A stretch of 6,564 bases of DNA from Nitrospira sp. (GCA_024998705.1 JACOEF010000208.1:1-6564); one strand, 5' to 3'; counted from the first letter of the stretch, positions 1-6,564 are shown. A program made the numbers and translations. Notes: generated by a model from the letters alone, not told the origin.

Positions 1-2
1 CG

Positions 3-458
3 ATGGGCCTTGTGGTGCTGGCACTGCAAGGGTGTGGTCATGCGTCACGGCCACCAGAAGCAACCTGGCCGGAGCCCTTGTCGGGGGAAATTTCCTTGCA
101 TCGGGCGGAGCATGCGGTTCTTGCGGGAGAATGGGAATACGAAGAAGGCGGGATGGTGGTGCCGTTGAGGTTGGACCAATTCGGCAATGGTTTTTATGAT
201 TTTAAGGATGGGCGATTTCGAACCGACGTCCTGTCCGACCGCCACTGGACTGGGGCGTGGGCCCAGAAAGAGAATAATCGAGAAGGGGGATTTGAGATCA
301 CCTTGTCGCCCGATTATTCAGAAGGCGAAGGTCGCTGGTGGTACACACGCATCGAGGGTGACACTGCTCCGACCAATCCCGGAGGACGGTTTCACGTGCT
401 GAAGGTGCAATCGATCGTCGAGAACCAAGGATCACGTTCCGCGCATTCCTCTCCCTAG
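3..458 (+). CDS. Putative lipoprotein of unknown function, probably 5'-truncated by the window edge
   Basis: The reading frame is open from the window edge to a TAG at 456-458. The first ATG (base 3) leaves only ten residues, hydrophobic and with no basic residue, before a lipobox-like L8-Q9-G10-C11. A lipoprotein signal normally has a charged start and about 16 or more residues, so the true start is probably upstream and this is the 3' part of the gene. After Cys11 comes a short Pro-rich linker, then a globular part (about 35-140) rich in Gly, Trp, Tyr and acidic residues, with strand-like segments around GEWEY, GNGFYDF and GRWWYTRIEGD. This suggests a small beta-rich domain, perhaps barrel-like, but I recognise no family. 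If processed it would be lipid-anchored at Cys11 and face the periplasm. The Ser-rich tail looks disordered. The frame is convincing; the function is unknown. Confidence 0.7.
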   Translation: MGLVVLALQGCGHASRPPEATWPEPLSGEISLHRAEHAVLAGEWEYEEGGMVVPLRLDQFGNGFYDFKDGRFRTDVLSDRHWTGAWAQKENNREGGFEITLSPDYSEGEGRWWYTRIEGDTAPTNPGGRFHVLKVQSIVENQGSRSAHSSP

Positions 459-630
459 CAGTGCATGGACCTACCGTGTATTGCCCACAGAACAGCACCG
501 TTACGTAGGGTGTGTACTCGATCGGGTGCCGTGCAGGTTGTTCAGCAAGGCCGCCGCGCGGCCGACAGTCACCGATGAGCCAGCGGTGCCTCGGAGGTCG
601 ATCACATTCTTTCTTATCCGCCCACCCCGC

Positions 631-651
631 GCCTGCCGGGACAGGCTTTTT
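631..651 (+). terminator. Candidate Rho-independent terminator for the lipoprotein gene
   Basis: GCCTG (631-635) and CAGGC (642-646) form a perfect 5-bp GC-rich stem around a 6-base loop, followed at once by five T residues (647-651) on the plus strand. The stem is short, and the element lies about 170 bases after the lipoprotein stop codon, so this is a weak to moderate candidate. The minus strand has no T-tract after the stem, so it would act in the plus direction only. Confidence 0.45.
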
Positions 652-680
652 CCCCGTGGCCATACGGTGAGTCTCCGAGG

Positions 681-710
681 ACATGACGCGCTGAATCACG
701 CGTGTCATGT
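681..710. repeat. Inverted repeat with 11-bp stem in the convergent spacer
   Basis: ACATGACGCGC (681-691) pairs with GCGTGTCATGT (700-710) around the 8-base loop TGAATCAC. All pairs are Watson-Crick except one G-T. It starts 50 bases beyond the oxidoreductase stop codon, so on the minus strand it could form a 3'-end hairpin for that transcript. Neither side has a T-tract, so it is not a canonical intrinsic terminator. It may stabilise a 3' end, block RNA polymerase with Rho, or be a protein-binding palindrome. Confidence 0.5.
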
Positions 711-759
711 ATGTGAACGTAGCCGGCCGCCGTTATCAATGGCCTGCTCGGTTATCCGG

Positions 760-1629
760 TTACCCACTCGTCGCAGGATCTACCCGTTCATAGAGCGCAG
801 AGTAGTCCACATCCCCCAGCCCCATGGCAATGGTGTCGAGGAGCAGTGAGCGGACCCCCGGGAGTCCGCCGGGAGAGAGCTGTGCGGTCTCTGCGGCGGC
901 AAGGGTCAACTCCACATCTTTCAATAGGTGTCGGGTCGAAAAGTTCGGCCGGGCATAGTTGCGTTCCGCCAGTCGAGGCAACTTCTTCTCGAACGTCGGC
1001 GCATAGAGCGCGCTTTTTCGCAACATGGCCATAAACGTATCCACCTCCACACCGCCTCGACGAACCAGTCCAAGACTCAGGGCGAAGGCCGCCGTTTCTG
1101 CGGCGATGAGTTGATTCAGCGCGAGCTTCATCACGGCGGCTTTTCCCACCGGGCCGATCAGGCGCACGTCCGAACTGAGGGCATGCAGGAGGGGTGACCA
1201 AGTGACAAACTGCTCCGGAGTCGCTCCGACCATGATCAGGAGCGTACCCGCTTTGGCTTCGGCGATGCTTCCCAGCACCGGTGCTTCCAGGTATTGTCCC
1301 CCCAAGCGCTCGATGTTTTCTCCGATCGAACCACTTTCCGACGGACCGATTGTCCCCATTTGAATGATGGTGCGACCGCGAAGTGCCTGGCTGGTTGAGG
1401 GATCGAACAGCACGGTACGAATGGCCGTCGCATCTGCCAGCATGAGGACGACCACGTCTGCAGCGGCCATCGCTTCTCCCGCCGTTGAGGCGATGTGAAT
1501 ACCCTGTTGCTGCAGCGCCAGGGTTTTTTCAGGAGTACGATTATAGGCCCATAGATGATGACCGGTGGCATGCAGCCGCTCCGCCACTGCCTGCCCCAGC
1601 AACCCTGTGCCTAACAAGGCCACGTTCAT
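760..1629 (-). CDS. NAD(P)-dependent oxidoreductase, beta-hydroxyacid dehydrogenase (3-hydroxyisobutyrate dehydrogenase) family
   Basis: This 289-residue cytoplasmic enzyme has the usual length and two-domain layout of the family, whose members reduce or oxidise 3-hydroxyacids or short aldehydes with NAD(P)H. An N-terminal Rossmann fold starts with the GxGxxG motif G7-T-G-L-L-G12; N30-R-T follows the second strand, where the cofactor ribose or phosphate is read, and an Arg there often goes with NADPH. The substrate-site segment is E115-APVLGS-121 followed by AGTLLIMVGA. The catalytic Lys is K168 in G-K-A-A-V-M-K-x3-N (K168, N172), and the family's late KD motif appears as LLKDVEL (about 235-241). 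APVLGS rather than APVSGG resembles the GLYR/succinic-semialdehyde-reductase branch, but substrate cannot be assigned. The start has a strong GGAGG (1636-1640) six bases upstream. The gene lies 63 bases after the phosphatase gene on the same strand, probably cotranscribed. Confidence 0.9.
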   Translation of the reverse strand: MNVALLGTGLLGQAVAERLHATGHHLWAYNRTPEKTLALQQQGIHIASTAGEAMAAADVVVLMLADATAIRTVLFDPSTSQALRGRTIIQMGTIGPSESGSIGENIERLGGQYLEAPVLGSIAEAKAGTLLIMVGATPEQFVTWSPLLHALSSDVRLIGPVGKAAVMKLALNQLIAAETAAFALSLGLVRRGGVEVDTFMAMLRKSALYAPTFEKKLPRLAERNYARPNFSTRHLLKDVELTLAAAETAQLSPGGLPGVRSLLLDTIAMGLGDVDYSALYERVDPATSG

Positions 1630-1692
1630 GGGAAACCTCCATGGTGTCTGCTAGGCGGACATCGTACAGAGAAGCGAACGCGGTTGAAAGGG

Positions 1693-2511
1693 TCAAGGGA
1701 GGGGGGTGCGAAGAGCGGTACGTTCGGCACTGAGTTGCACGAGGTGTGTGCGCGCCGACGAGGTCAGGGTGGTACCGATGGCCAACGTGCCCTTTACCCT
1801 GGGATCGGCGCGGTTGAACGTAAACGGATGGCCTGCGGCCGTGGTGGCGCGCCCTCCGCTTTCCTCGATCAACAGAACGCCGGCGGCGATGTCCCACTCA
1901 TTGCCCCCACTCAACGTCACGGCGGCATCGGCCTGCCCAGCTGCGACCAGGGCAAGGGCATAGGCAATCGAGCCGATCGACCGGCAATGGAGATGGGGCG
2001 CAAGGGTCTGAAAATGGCCGGCCCGGAGTTCCCATGGATTCACCAGCGCGAGCGGGCGCTCAGGCGAGGTGAATGGAATCTGACCGGCTTCTGGGTGTCG
2101 CTCGACGCGGATGCCCCGGCCGCGGATGGCCGAGAAGAATTCACCGGTTGCGGGATTGAAGATGGCTGCAACGGCCGGTATGCCCTGCTCCACGAGCGCC
2201 ACGGAGAGGCAGAATTCAGGCAGTCCTCGAACGAAGGAGCGTGTCCCATCGATCGGATCGACGATCCAGACCCGTGATCTGGCCAGGCGATGCTGGTTGT
2301 CCTCGGTTTCCTCCGACAACCAGCCATCCTCTGGAAATGCCGCCGACAAATGATCATGAAGAATCTGATTGACCGCCAGGTCGGCAGAGGTGACGGGTGA
2401 CTGATCCGGCTTGGTGTAGGTGTCGAATCCGATGGCCGCGAATCGGAGTGCTTCACGCCCGGCTTGCCTCAGGGCTTCCGACAGGATGCTGAGTTCATGA
2501 TTCATCGTCAT
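1693..2511 (-). CDS. Inositol-monophosphatase-superfamily phosphatase, CysQ-like
   Basis: This 272-residue protein has the full set of Mg-dependent IMPase motifs: S38-PVTSAD-44, L65-SEE-68 (metal-binding Glu), D85-PIDGT-90 (metal-binding Asp85 and Asp88, catalytic Thr90) and E205-WDIAAG-211 (metal-binding Asp207). Family members cleave inositol phosphate, 3'-phosphoadenosine 5'-phosphate (PAP), fructose-1,6-bisphosphate or histidinol phosphate. The SPVT-x-AD opening and the LSEE form of the metal site are closest to CysQ/PAP phosphatases, which clear the by-product of sulfate assimilation, but no sulfur gene is nearby and the substrate stays open. The start at 2511 has GGGAG five bases upstream; a second ATG two codons later (2505) would put that site too far away. 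It is the first gene of a probable pair with the oxidoreductase downstream and is divergent from corA. Confidence 0.9.
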   Translation of the reverse strand: MTMNHELSILSEALRQAGREALRFAAIGFDTYTKPDQSPVTSADLAVNQILHDHLSAAFPEDGWLSEETEDNQHRLARSRVWIVDPIDGTRSFVRGLPEFCLSVALVEQGIPAVAAIFNPATGEFFSAIRGRGIRVERHPEAGQIPFTSPERPLALVNPWELRAGHFQTLAPHLHCRSIGSIAYALALVAAGQADAAVTLSGGNEWDIAAGVLLIEESGGRATTAAGHPFTFNRADPRVKGTLAIGTTLTSSARTHLVQLSAERTALRTPLP

Positions 2512-2614
2512 GCGGGCTCCCGGTTCTTTGGGACAGGGGGTGGGGACATATCTTCACCGTACCAGGTCTTGGTTCGGGAACAAAGTCCGGAGTGGCTTGG
2601 CACCACTTCTGCTC

Positions 2615-2643
2615 TTGACCCTCCTGCGGGTTCCGCGTACAAG
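2615..2643 (+). promoter_or_regulatory. Candidate sigma70-type promoter of corA
   Basis: TTGACC (2615-2620, five of six to TTGACA) is followed after exactly 17 bases by TACAAG (2638-2643, four of six to TATAAT but lacking the final T). Transcription would begin near 2649-2651, at the corA start codon itself, implying a leaderless or nearly leaderless mRNA. This agrees with the absence of a clear ribosome binding site before corA, but the -10 match is weak. Confidence 0.35.
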
Positions 2644-2648
2644 CTGGG

Positions 2649-3713
2649 ATGACCATGAGGTTGACACACAAACATTCTCGCAAGGCTGGGTTGCCGCCCG
2701 GCACACTGGTCCATATCGGCGAAAAAAAGTCCGAGACGGTCACGATCTCGGTGTACGAATACGGCGAGGGACAGTTTCAAGAGCGGACGGTGTCGAAACC
2801 GGACGAGATTGCGATGAAGGGGGAGCCGACGGTTCGATGGGTGGACGTCGGTGGCATCCATAAGATGGAGGTGCTGGAGAGTTTCGGGAAAATGTTCGGC
2901 CTTCATCCTTTGCTGCTGGAGGATATCGCGAATACCGACCAACGTCCGAAACTCGACGACTACGGCTCCTACGGGTATGTCGTCCTCAAAATGCTGTATG
3001 AAGGGGATCGGGAGGGCGACATCAACGTCGAACAGGTCAGTCTGGTGTTCGGTGAAAACTTTCTCCTGTCGTTTCAAGAGAACGGCGGGGATGTCTTTCA
3101 CGGTGTGAAGGAACGGCTGCGGAACGGGAAAGGCCGATTACGTCATGCCGGCGCGGATTATCTCTTGTACGCCTTGATGGATTCGATCGTGGACCGGTAT
3201 TTCGTTATTCTGGAGACGCTGGGTGAACGAATTGAGGCCCTCCAGGATTTGTGCGTCACAAGCCCAGGCCCGGAGACATTGCGCGATATCCATGACCTCA
3301 AGCGGCAATTACTGTTTTTGCGTCGCTCGGTCTGGCCGCTCCGGGATGTGATGAACAATTTGTCGCGTTCAGACGGCCAGTTTCTGCAGGGGTCGACGAA
3401 GGTCTTTTTCCGCGATGTCTATGACCACATCATTCAGATCGGCGATACGATCGAGACCTTGCGTGAAATGGTGTCCTCCATGATGGAGGTGTATCTCTCC
3501 AGCGTGAGTTATCGGCTGAACGGTGTCATGAAAGTATTGACGATCATCACGACCATTTTCATGCCGCTCAGCTTTATCGCCAGCATCTACGGGATGAATT
3601 TCGAGCACATGCCGGAATTGAAATCGCCCTGGGGATACCCGGCTGTACTCGGCGTCATGGCCACCACCGGGCTGGCCATGCTGTATTTTTTCAAGCAGAA
3701 GAAGTGGTTATGA
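2649..3713 (+). CDS. corA: Magnesium/cobalt transporter CorA
   Basis: CorA is a homopentameric inner-membrane channel for Mg2+ (also Co2+, Ni2+) gated by cytoplasmic Mg2+. The 354-residue product has the whole family layout: a cytoplasmic alpha/beta domain (about 1-165) containing the HPLLLEDI block (86-93), a long helical stalk (about 165-290), a first membrane helix (about 293-313), the signature G315-M-N317 in YGMNF, an MPEL loop (321-324), a second membrane helix (about 329-348), and a basic end KQKKWL. Length and the MPEL...KKWL ending closely resemble the Thermotoga maritima type. ATG 2649 is the earliest start, because a TGA lies in frame at 2616-2618. ATG 2655, two codons later, is equally plausible. 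Neither has a good ribosome binding site. The gene is divergent from the phosphatase gene and convergent with the leu cluster, only 8 bases from the next stop codon. Confidence 0.96.
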   Translation: MTMRLTHKHSRKAGLPPGTLVHIGEKKSETVTISVYEYGEGQFQERTVSKPDEIAMKGEPTVRWVDVGGIHKMEVLESFGKMFGLHPLLLEDIANTDQRPKLDDYGSYGYVVLKMLYEGDREGDINVEQVSLVFGENFLLSFQENGGDVFHGVKERLRNGKGRLRHAGADYLLYALMDSIVDRYFVILETLGERIEALQDLCVTSPGPETLRDIHDLKRQLLFLRRSVWPLRDVMNNLSRSDGQFLQGSTKVFFRDVYDHIIQIGDTIETLREMVSSMMEVYLSSVSYRLNGVMKVLTIITTIFMPLSFIASIYGMNFEHMPELKSPWGYPAVLGVMATTGLAMLYFFKQKKWL

Positions 3714-3733
3714 ACGTCTTCTCAATCAACCAC
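3704..3733. repeat. Short inverted repeat spanning the corA / membrane-protein stop codons
   Basis: GTGGTT (3704-3709) and AACCAC (3728-3733) form a 6-bp stem around an 18-base loop that contains both convergent stop codons (3711-3713 and 3722-3724). There is no T-tract on either side. It is the only symmetric element at this junction and could contribute to shared 3'-end formation, but a match of this size may occur by chance. Confidence 0.25.
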
Positions 3734-4111
3734 CTCGACGCGATCCACGAAGTAGGTCGTCTCTCCGAAACAGGTGGTGGGGAGATACCGGTACTCTTTG
3801 TAATGAAGGACTACTCGTTTACCCATTTGCCCATCGAGTTTCTTGGCCACTTCCTCGTCCCACACCGTAAACGTCCATAAGAGCGGGGCCACGCCGGGCA
3901 CGGTCGTCATGGCCAGCTCGCCCTCCTGCGTTTTGCAGACCCATCCCTTTCGAGACAGCTTCTGGAGATAGCCCGCGCGATCTCCGTCGGAGTAGCTCCA
4001 ATTGAAGATGACCAAGAGGTAGGCGGCGCCGCCGAAAAAGAGCAACGTGAAGAGAAGTTTCGGTCTCCACAGCCAGGCCACAGGAAACAGAATGGTTTCC
4101 CACCACGTCAT
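3722..4111 (-). CDS. Small one-pass membrane protein of unknown function in the leu cluster
   Basis: This 129-residue protein has a Trp-rich N-terminus, a basic RPK (16-18), then one clear hydrophobic helix (about 19-37). The positive-inside rule puts the remaining 90 or so residues outside the cytoplasm. That part opens with YSDGDRAGYLQKLSRKGWVCKT (about 40-61, written here as the key block S41-DGDRAG-47, K55-G-W-V-C59), continues through EGEL and a Val/Leu/Trp-rich strand region, and has a second Cys at 114 in CFGETTYFV. C59 and C114 could form a disulfide. I recall similar short proteins in proteobacteria, some carrying a doubtful '6-phosphogluconate dehydrogenase' label; nothing here supports that enzyme, since no nucleotide-binding fold is present. 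The start has AGGAG six bases upstream. The gene follows leuD by 21 bases, so cotranscription is likely, but no role in leucine synthesis is evident. Confidence 0.85.
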   Translation of the reverse strand: MTWWETILFPVAWLWRPKLLFTLLFFGGAAYLLVIFNWSYSDGDRAGYLQKLSRKGWVCKTQEGELAMTTVPGVAPLLWTFTVWDEEVAKKLDGQMGKRVVLHYKEYRYLPTTCFGETTYFVDRVEVVD

Positions 4112-4132
4112 AGGGCGCTCCTTTCCCGACGG

Positions 4133-4753
4133 TTAGCGCACGTCTTGAAACAGCCAGGGGGCTTGTGTGCGACGGCGTTGCTCGTATTCCGTAATTTGAC
4201 CGGCCTGTTGGAGCGTGAGGCCGATTGCGTCCAATCCTCGAAACAGACAATCTTTTCGGAACGGATCGATCTCGAAATGGTAGGTTGCGCCGTCCGGGGT
4301 CGTGACCTGTTGCGCCGCCAGGTCAACCGTCCGCTGATAGCCTTCGTGGGCTGTGACGCCCTCGAACAGGGCTTGGATTTGAGGCCCTGTCAGCACCACG
4401 GGGAGAATACCGTTTTGAAAGCAGTTGTTGTAAAAAATATCCGCGAAGCTCGGGGCGAGGACGCAACGAAACCCTTGGTCGAGCAGCGCCCAGGGCGCAT
4501 GTTCGCGTGATGATCCGCAGCCGAAGTTGTCCCGCGCCAGCAGTATGGTGGCGTTGTGATAGCGGGGCTGGTTGAGGAAGAAGGCGGGATCCTGCGAGCC
4601 ATCCTTCAGCCGCCGCCAGTCGTAAAACAGTCCTTCTCGCAGGCCGGTTCGCTTGATGGTCTTTAAAAACTGTTTTGGAATGATCTGATCGGTGTCGACA
4701 TTGAGCCGGTCCAACGGAGCGACCAGGCCTGTCAGTGTTGTGAATGCGTCCAT
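4133..4753 (-). CDS. leuD: 3-isopropylmalate dehydratase small subunit
   Basis: LeuD is the swivel-domain subunit that pairs with LeuC to convert 2-isopropylmalate to 3-isopropylmalate in leucine biosynthesis, in the cytoplasm. The 206 residues match the usual bacterial length. Diagnostic stretches are N18-VDTDQIIP-26 with KQFLK next to it, N76[14 protein letters not shown]90 (the GxGSSREH loop that contributes to the active site), and S102[14 protein letters not shown]116. No key position looks altered. The start has a GAGGA ribosome site five bases upstream in a purine-rich leader. It lies 86 bases after leuC and 21 bases before the membrane-protein gene, all on the minus strand, consistent with one leuC-leuD operon. 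The leuC-leuD gap holds no clear hairpin, terminator or extra gene. Confidence 0.97.
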   Translation of the reverse strand: MDAFTTLTGLVAPLDRLNVDTDQIIPKQFLKTIKRTGLREGLFYDWRRLKDGSQDPAFFLNQPRYHNATILLARDNFGCGSSREHAPWALLDQGFRCVLAPSFADIFYNNCFQNGILPVVLTGPQIQALFEGVTAHEGYQRTVDLAAQQVTTPDGATYHFEIDPFRKDCLFRGLDAIGLTLQQAGQITEYEQRRRTQAPWLFQDVR

Positions 4754-4839
4754 ATATGTCCTCGTGTGTCCTCTTCTGCTTCGGGGCTGACGGACGCCGA
4801 CTCTATCGTGCCGGTGTCAGTTCCGGAATGTGCCCTGGC

Positions 4840-6243
<1,404 letters not shown>

Positions 6244-6250
6244 GGCGATA

Positions 6251-6255
6251 CTCCT
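6251..6255 (-). promoter_or_regulatory. Ribosome binding site fixing the leuC start
   Basis: AGGAG on the minus strand, seven bases before ATG 6243, decides this start over an 11-codon-longer TTG start. It abuts the inverted-repeat arm at 6257-6266, so folding or protein binding there could expose or hide it. Confidence 0.75.
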
Positions 6256-6256
6256 T

Positions 6257-6330
6257 ATAGGCCCGCGCCGTTGCAAGTGATTGACGGCGCAGTAGCGATG
6301 CGGGCCTATTATATATGCGAGCAGGCCTAT
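6257..6330 (-). promoter_or_regulatory. Three ATAGGCCYGC boxes in the leuC control region (putative operators)
   Basis: Read on the minus strand, ATAGGCCTGC (6330-6321) and ATAGGCCCGC (6309-6300) are direct repeats matching at 9 of 10 bases and starting 21 bases apart. A third copy, GCGGGCCTAT (6266-6257), is the exact inverted partner of the second. Box centres are 21 and 43 bases apart, near two and four helical turns, so all three would lie on roughly the same DNA face. The first box sits in the promoter spacer, the second overlaps the -10 element and likely start point, and the third touches the leuC ribosome site. This is the layout expected of a repressor or a co-operative regulator; its identity cannot be read from the sequence. 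Confidence 0.55.
6265..6290 (-). promoter_or_regulatory. Leader hairpin upstream of leuC
   Basis: On the minus strand GCGCCGT (6290-6284) and ACGGCGC (6271-6265) form a perfect 7-bp stem around a 12-base loop (CAATCACTTGCA), nine bases before the AGGAG of leuC. It is nested inside the larger 10-bp inverted repeat 6257-6266 / 6300-6309, with which it shares two bases of one arm, so the two foldings partly compete. No run of Leu codons or short leader peptide is visible, so a classical leucine attenuator is not supported. Confidence 0.5.
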
Positions 6331-6338
6331 GGCATCAA
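6308..6338 (-). promoter_or_regulatory. Probable sigma70-type promoter of leuC
   Basis: A perfect TATAAT lies at 6313-6308 on the minus strand in an AT-rich patch, preceded by TTGATG (6338-6333, four of six to TTGACA) 19 bases away. The overlapping TATATA (6315-6310) gives the ideal 17-base spacing. Transcription would start near 6301-6304, leaving a leader of about 58 bases before ATG 6243. Confidence 0.5.
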
Positions 6339-6403
6339 GGGCAAACGGGGGGCGGAAGAAATTGCCTCTTTAGATTTTAAAACCCGGGACCGATAGAGTC
6401 TGC

Positions 6404-6564
6404 ATGGAACAGGAACCGGTCGACGCCGAACACATCACGATTCCCCGCTGGACGATCAAACGCGATCCCCGGGCGCTGGGCTGCACGATCTGCGGATCGG
6501 CGATCGTGAAAATTACCGCCGACTGGCGGCAGGTTTCGTTCTGCACTTGCCGGTTGATTGAGTA
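6404..6564 (+). CDS. Small cysteine-rich protein, C-terminus at or beyond the window edge
   Basis: From ATG 6404 the frame is open for 53 codons and then reads 'ta' at the last two bases, so it either stops exactly there (TAA or TAG) or continues. An in-frame TAG at 6371-6373 limits any upstream extension, and no other start codon lies between. The product begins MEQEPVDAEHITIPRW and contains four cysteines as C27-x2-C30 and C47-x-C49 (CTICGS ... FCTC), a spacing that could bind zinc or another metal as a small ribbon or knuckle. No clear ribosome binding site precedes it (only a weak AGAG), which lowers confidence in the start. It is divergent from leuC across a 160-base control region. I do not recognise the family. 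Confidence 0.55.
   Translation, partial: MEQEPVDAEHITIPRWTIKRDPRALGCTICGSAIVKITADWRQVSFCTCRLIE

Larger units (their letters stand above)
459..759. other. Gene-poor spacer between convergent genes
   Basis: This 301-base stretch separates the ends of the lipoprotein gene (plus) and the oxidoreductase gene (minus). Open frames crossing it on both strands have no ribosome binding site, no recognisable protein motif, and run into the neighbouring genes in the wrong frame. What it does hold is three short inverted repeats: 549-563 (6-bp GC stem, 3-base loop), 631-651 (stem plus T-tract) and 681-710 (11-bp stem). The last two are listed separately. Confidence 0.6.

Noticed and set aside
549..563. 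GC-rich hairpin GGCCGC-CGC-GCGGCC as a terminator
   Set aside because: No T-tract on either side; short GC palindromes are common by chance in DNA of this composition.
298..708. A 136-codon minus-strand frame overlapping the lipoprotein gene
   Set aside because: It begins inside the 681-710 inverted repeat, ends antisense within the lipoprotein gene, and shows no recognisable protein features.
481..849. A 122-codon plus-strand frame across the 459-759 spacer
   Set aside because: No ribosome binding site, Arg/Pro/Cys-rich composition without motifs, and it runs into the oxidoreductase gene on the opposite strand.
2661..2666. A perfect TTGACA within the corA start region
   Set aside because: No -10-like sequence lies at 16-18 bases, and it is inside the conserved coding region.
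2508..3101. A 197-codon minus-strand frame opposite the 5' half of corA
   Set aside because: It is antisense to well-conserved CorA sequence and overlaps the phosphatase start; no independent coding evidence.
4754..4839. Possible regulatory RNA or small gene between leuC and leuD
   Set aside because: Only a bulged 5-bp CTGAC/GTCAG pairing is visible, and there is no open frame with a start and ribosome site other than that of leuD.
6244..6276. Longer LeuC start at TTG 6276
   Set aside because: It has no ribosome site, would be encoded by the leader hairpin, and the internal ATG at 6243 has AGGAG at ideal spacing and a family-typical N-terminus.

Overview
The window is about 58-60% GC bacterial chromosomal DNA with compact housekeeping genes. 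Gene content and protein style (a Thermotoga-type CorA, a leuC-leuD pair followed by a small membrane protein, a short lipoprotein with no known domain) would suit Nitrospira or a relative. That placement is an impression from sequence style, not a demonstrated one. I see no insertion sequence, phage gene, CRISPR array, tRNA or rRNA.

Layout. (1) 1-458, plus strand: the 3' part of a small lipoprotein-like gene whose true start probably lies before the window. (2) 459-759: a gene-poor stretch between convergent genes, with a small terminator-like hairpin plus T-tract (631-651) and an 11-bp-stem inverted repeat (681-710). (3) 2511 down to 760, minus strand: an inositol-monophosphatase-superfamily (CysQ-like) phosphatase followed by a beta-hydroxyacid-dehydrogenase-family oxidoreductase, 63 bases apart and probably cotranscribed. 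(4) 2512-2648: a divergent promoter region. (5) 2649-3713, plus strand: corA, a magnesium/cobalt channel. (6) 6243 down to 3722, minus strand: leuC, leuD and a one-pass membrane protein of unknown function, meeting corA tail to tail with only 8 bases between stop codons. (7) 6244-6403: the leuC control region, with repeated ATAGGCCYGC boxes, a TATAAT-type promoter and a leader hairpin. (8) 6404-6564, plus strand: a small cysteine-rich protein cut by, or ending exactly at, the window edge.

LeuC and LeuD together form isopropylmalate isomerase, the second committed step of leucine synthesis. The phosphatase/oxidoreductase pair and CorA have no evident functional link to it. I do not see a convincing new multi-gene system. 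The items most worth a second look are the three-box arrangement around the leuC promoter and leader, a tryptophan replacing a normally conserved active-site arginine in LeuC, the uncharacterised membrane protein attached to the leu genes, and the cysteine-rich small gene divergent from leuC.
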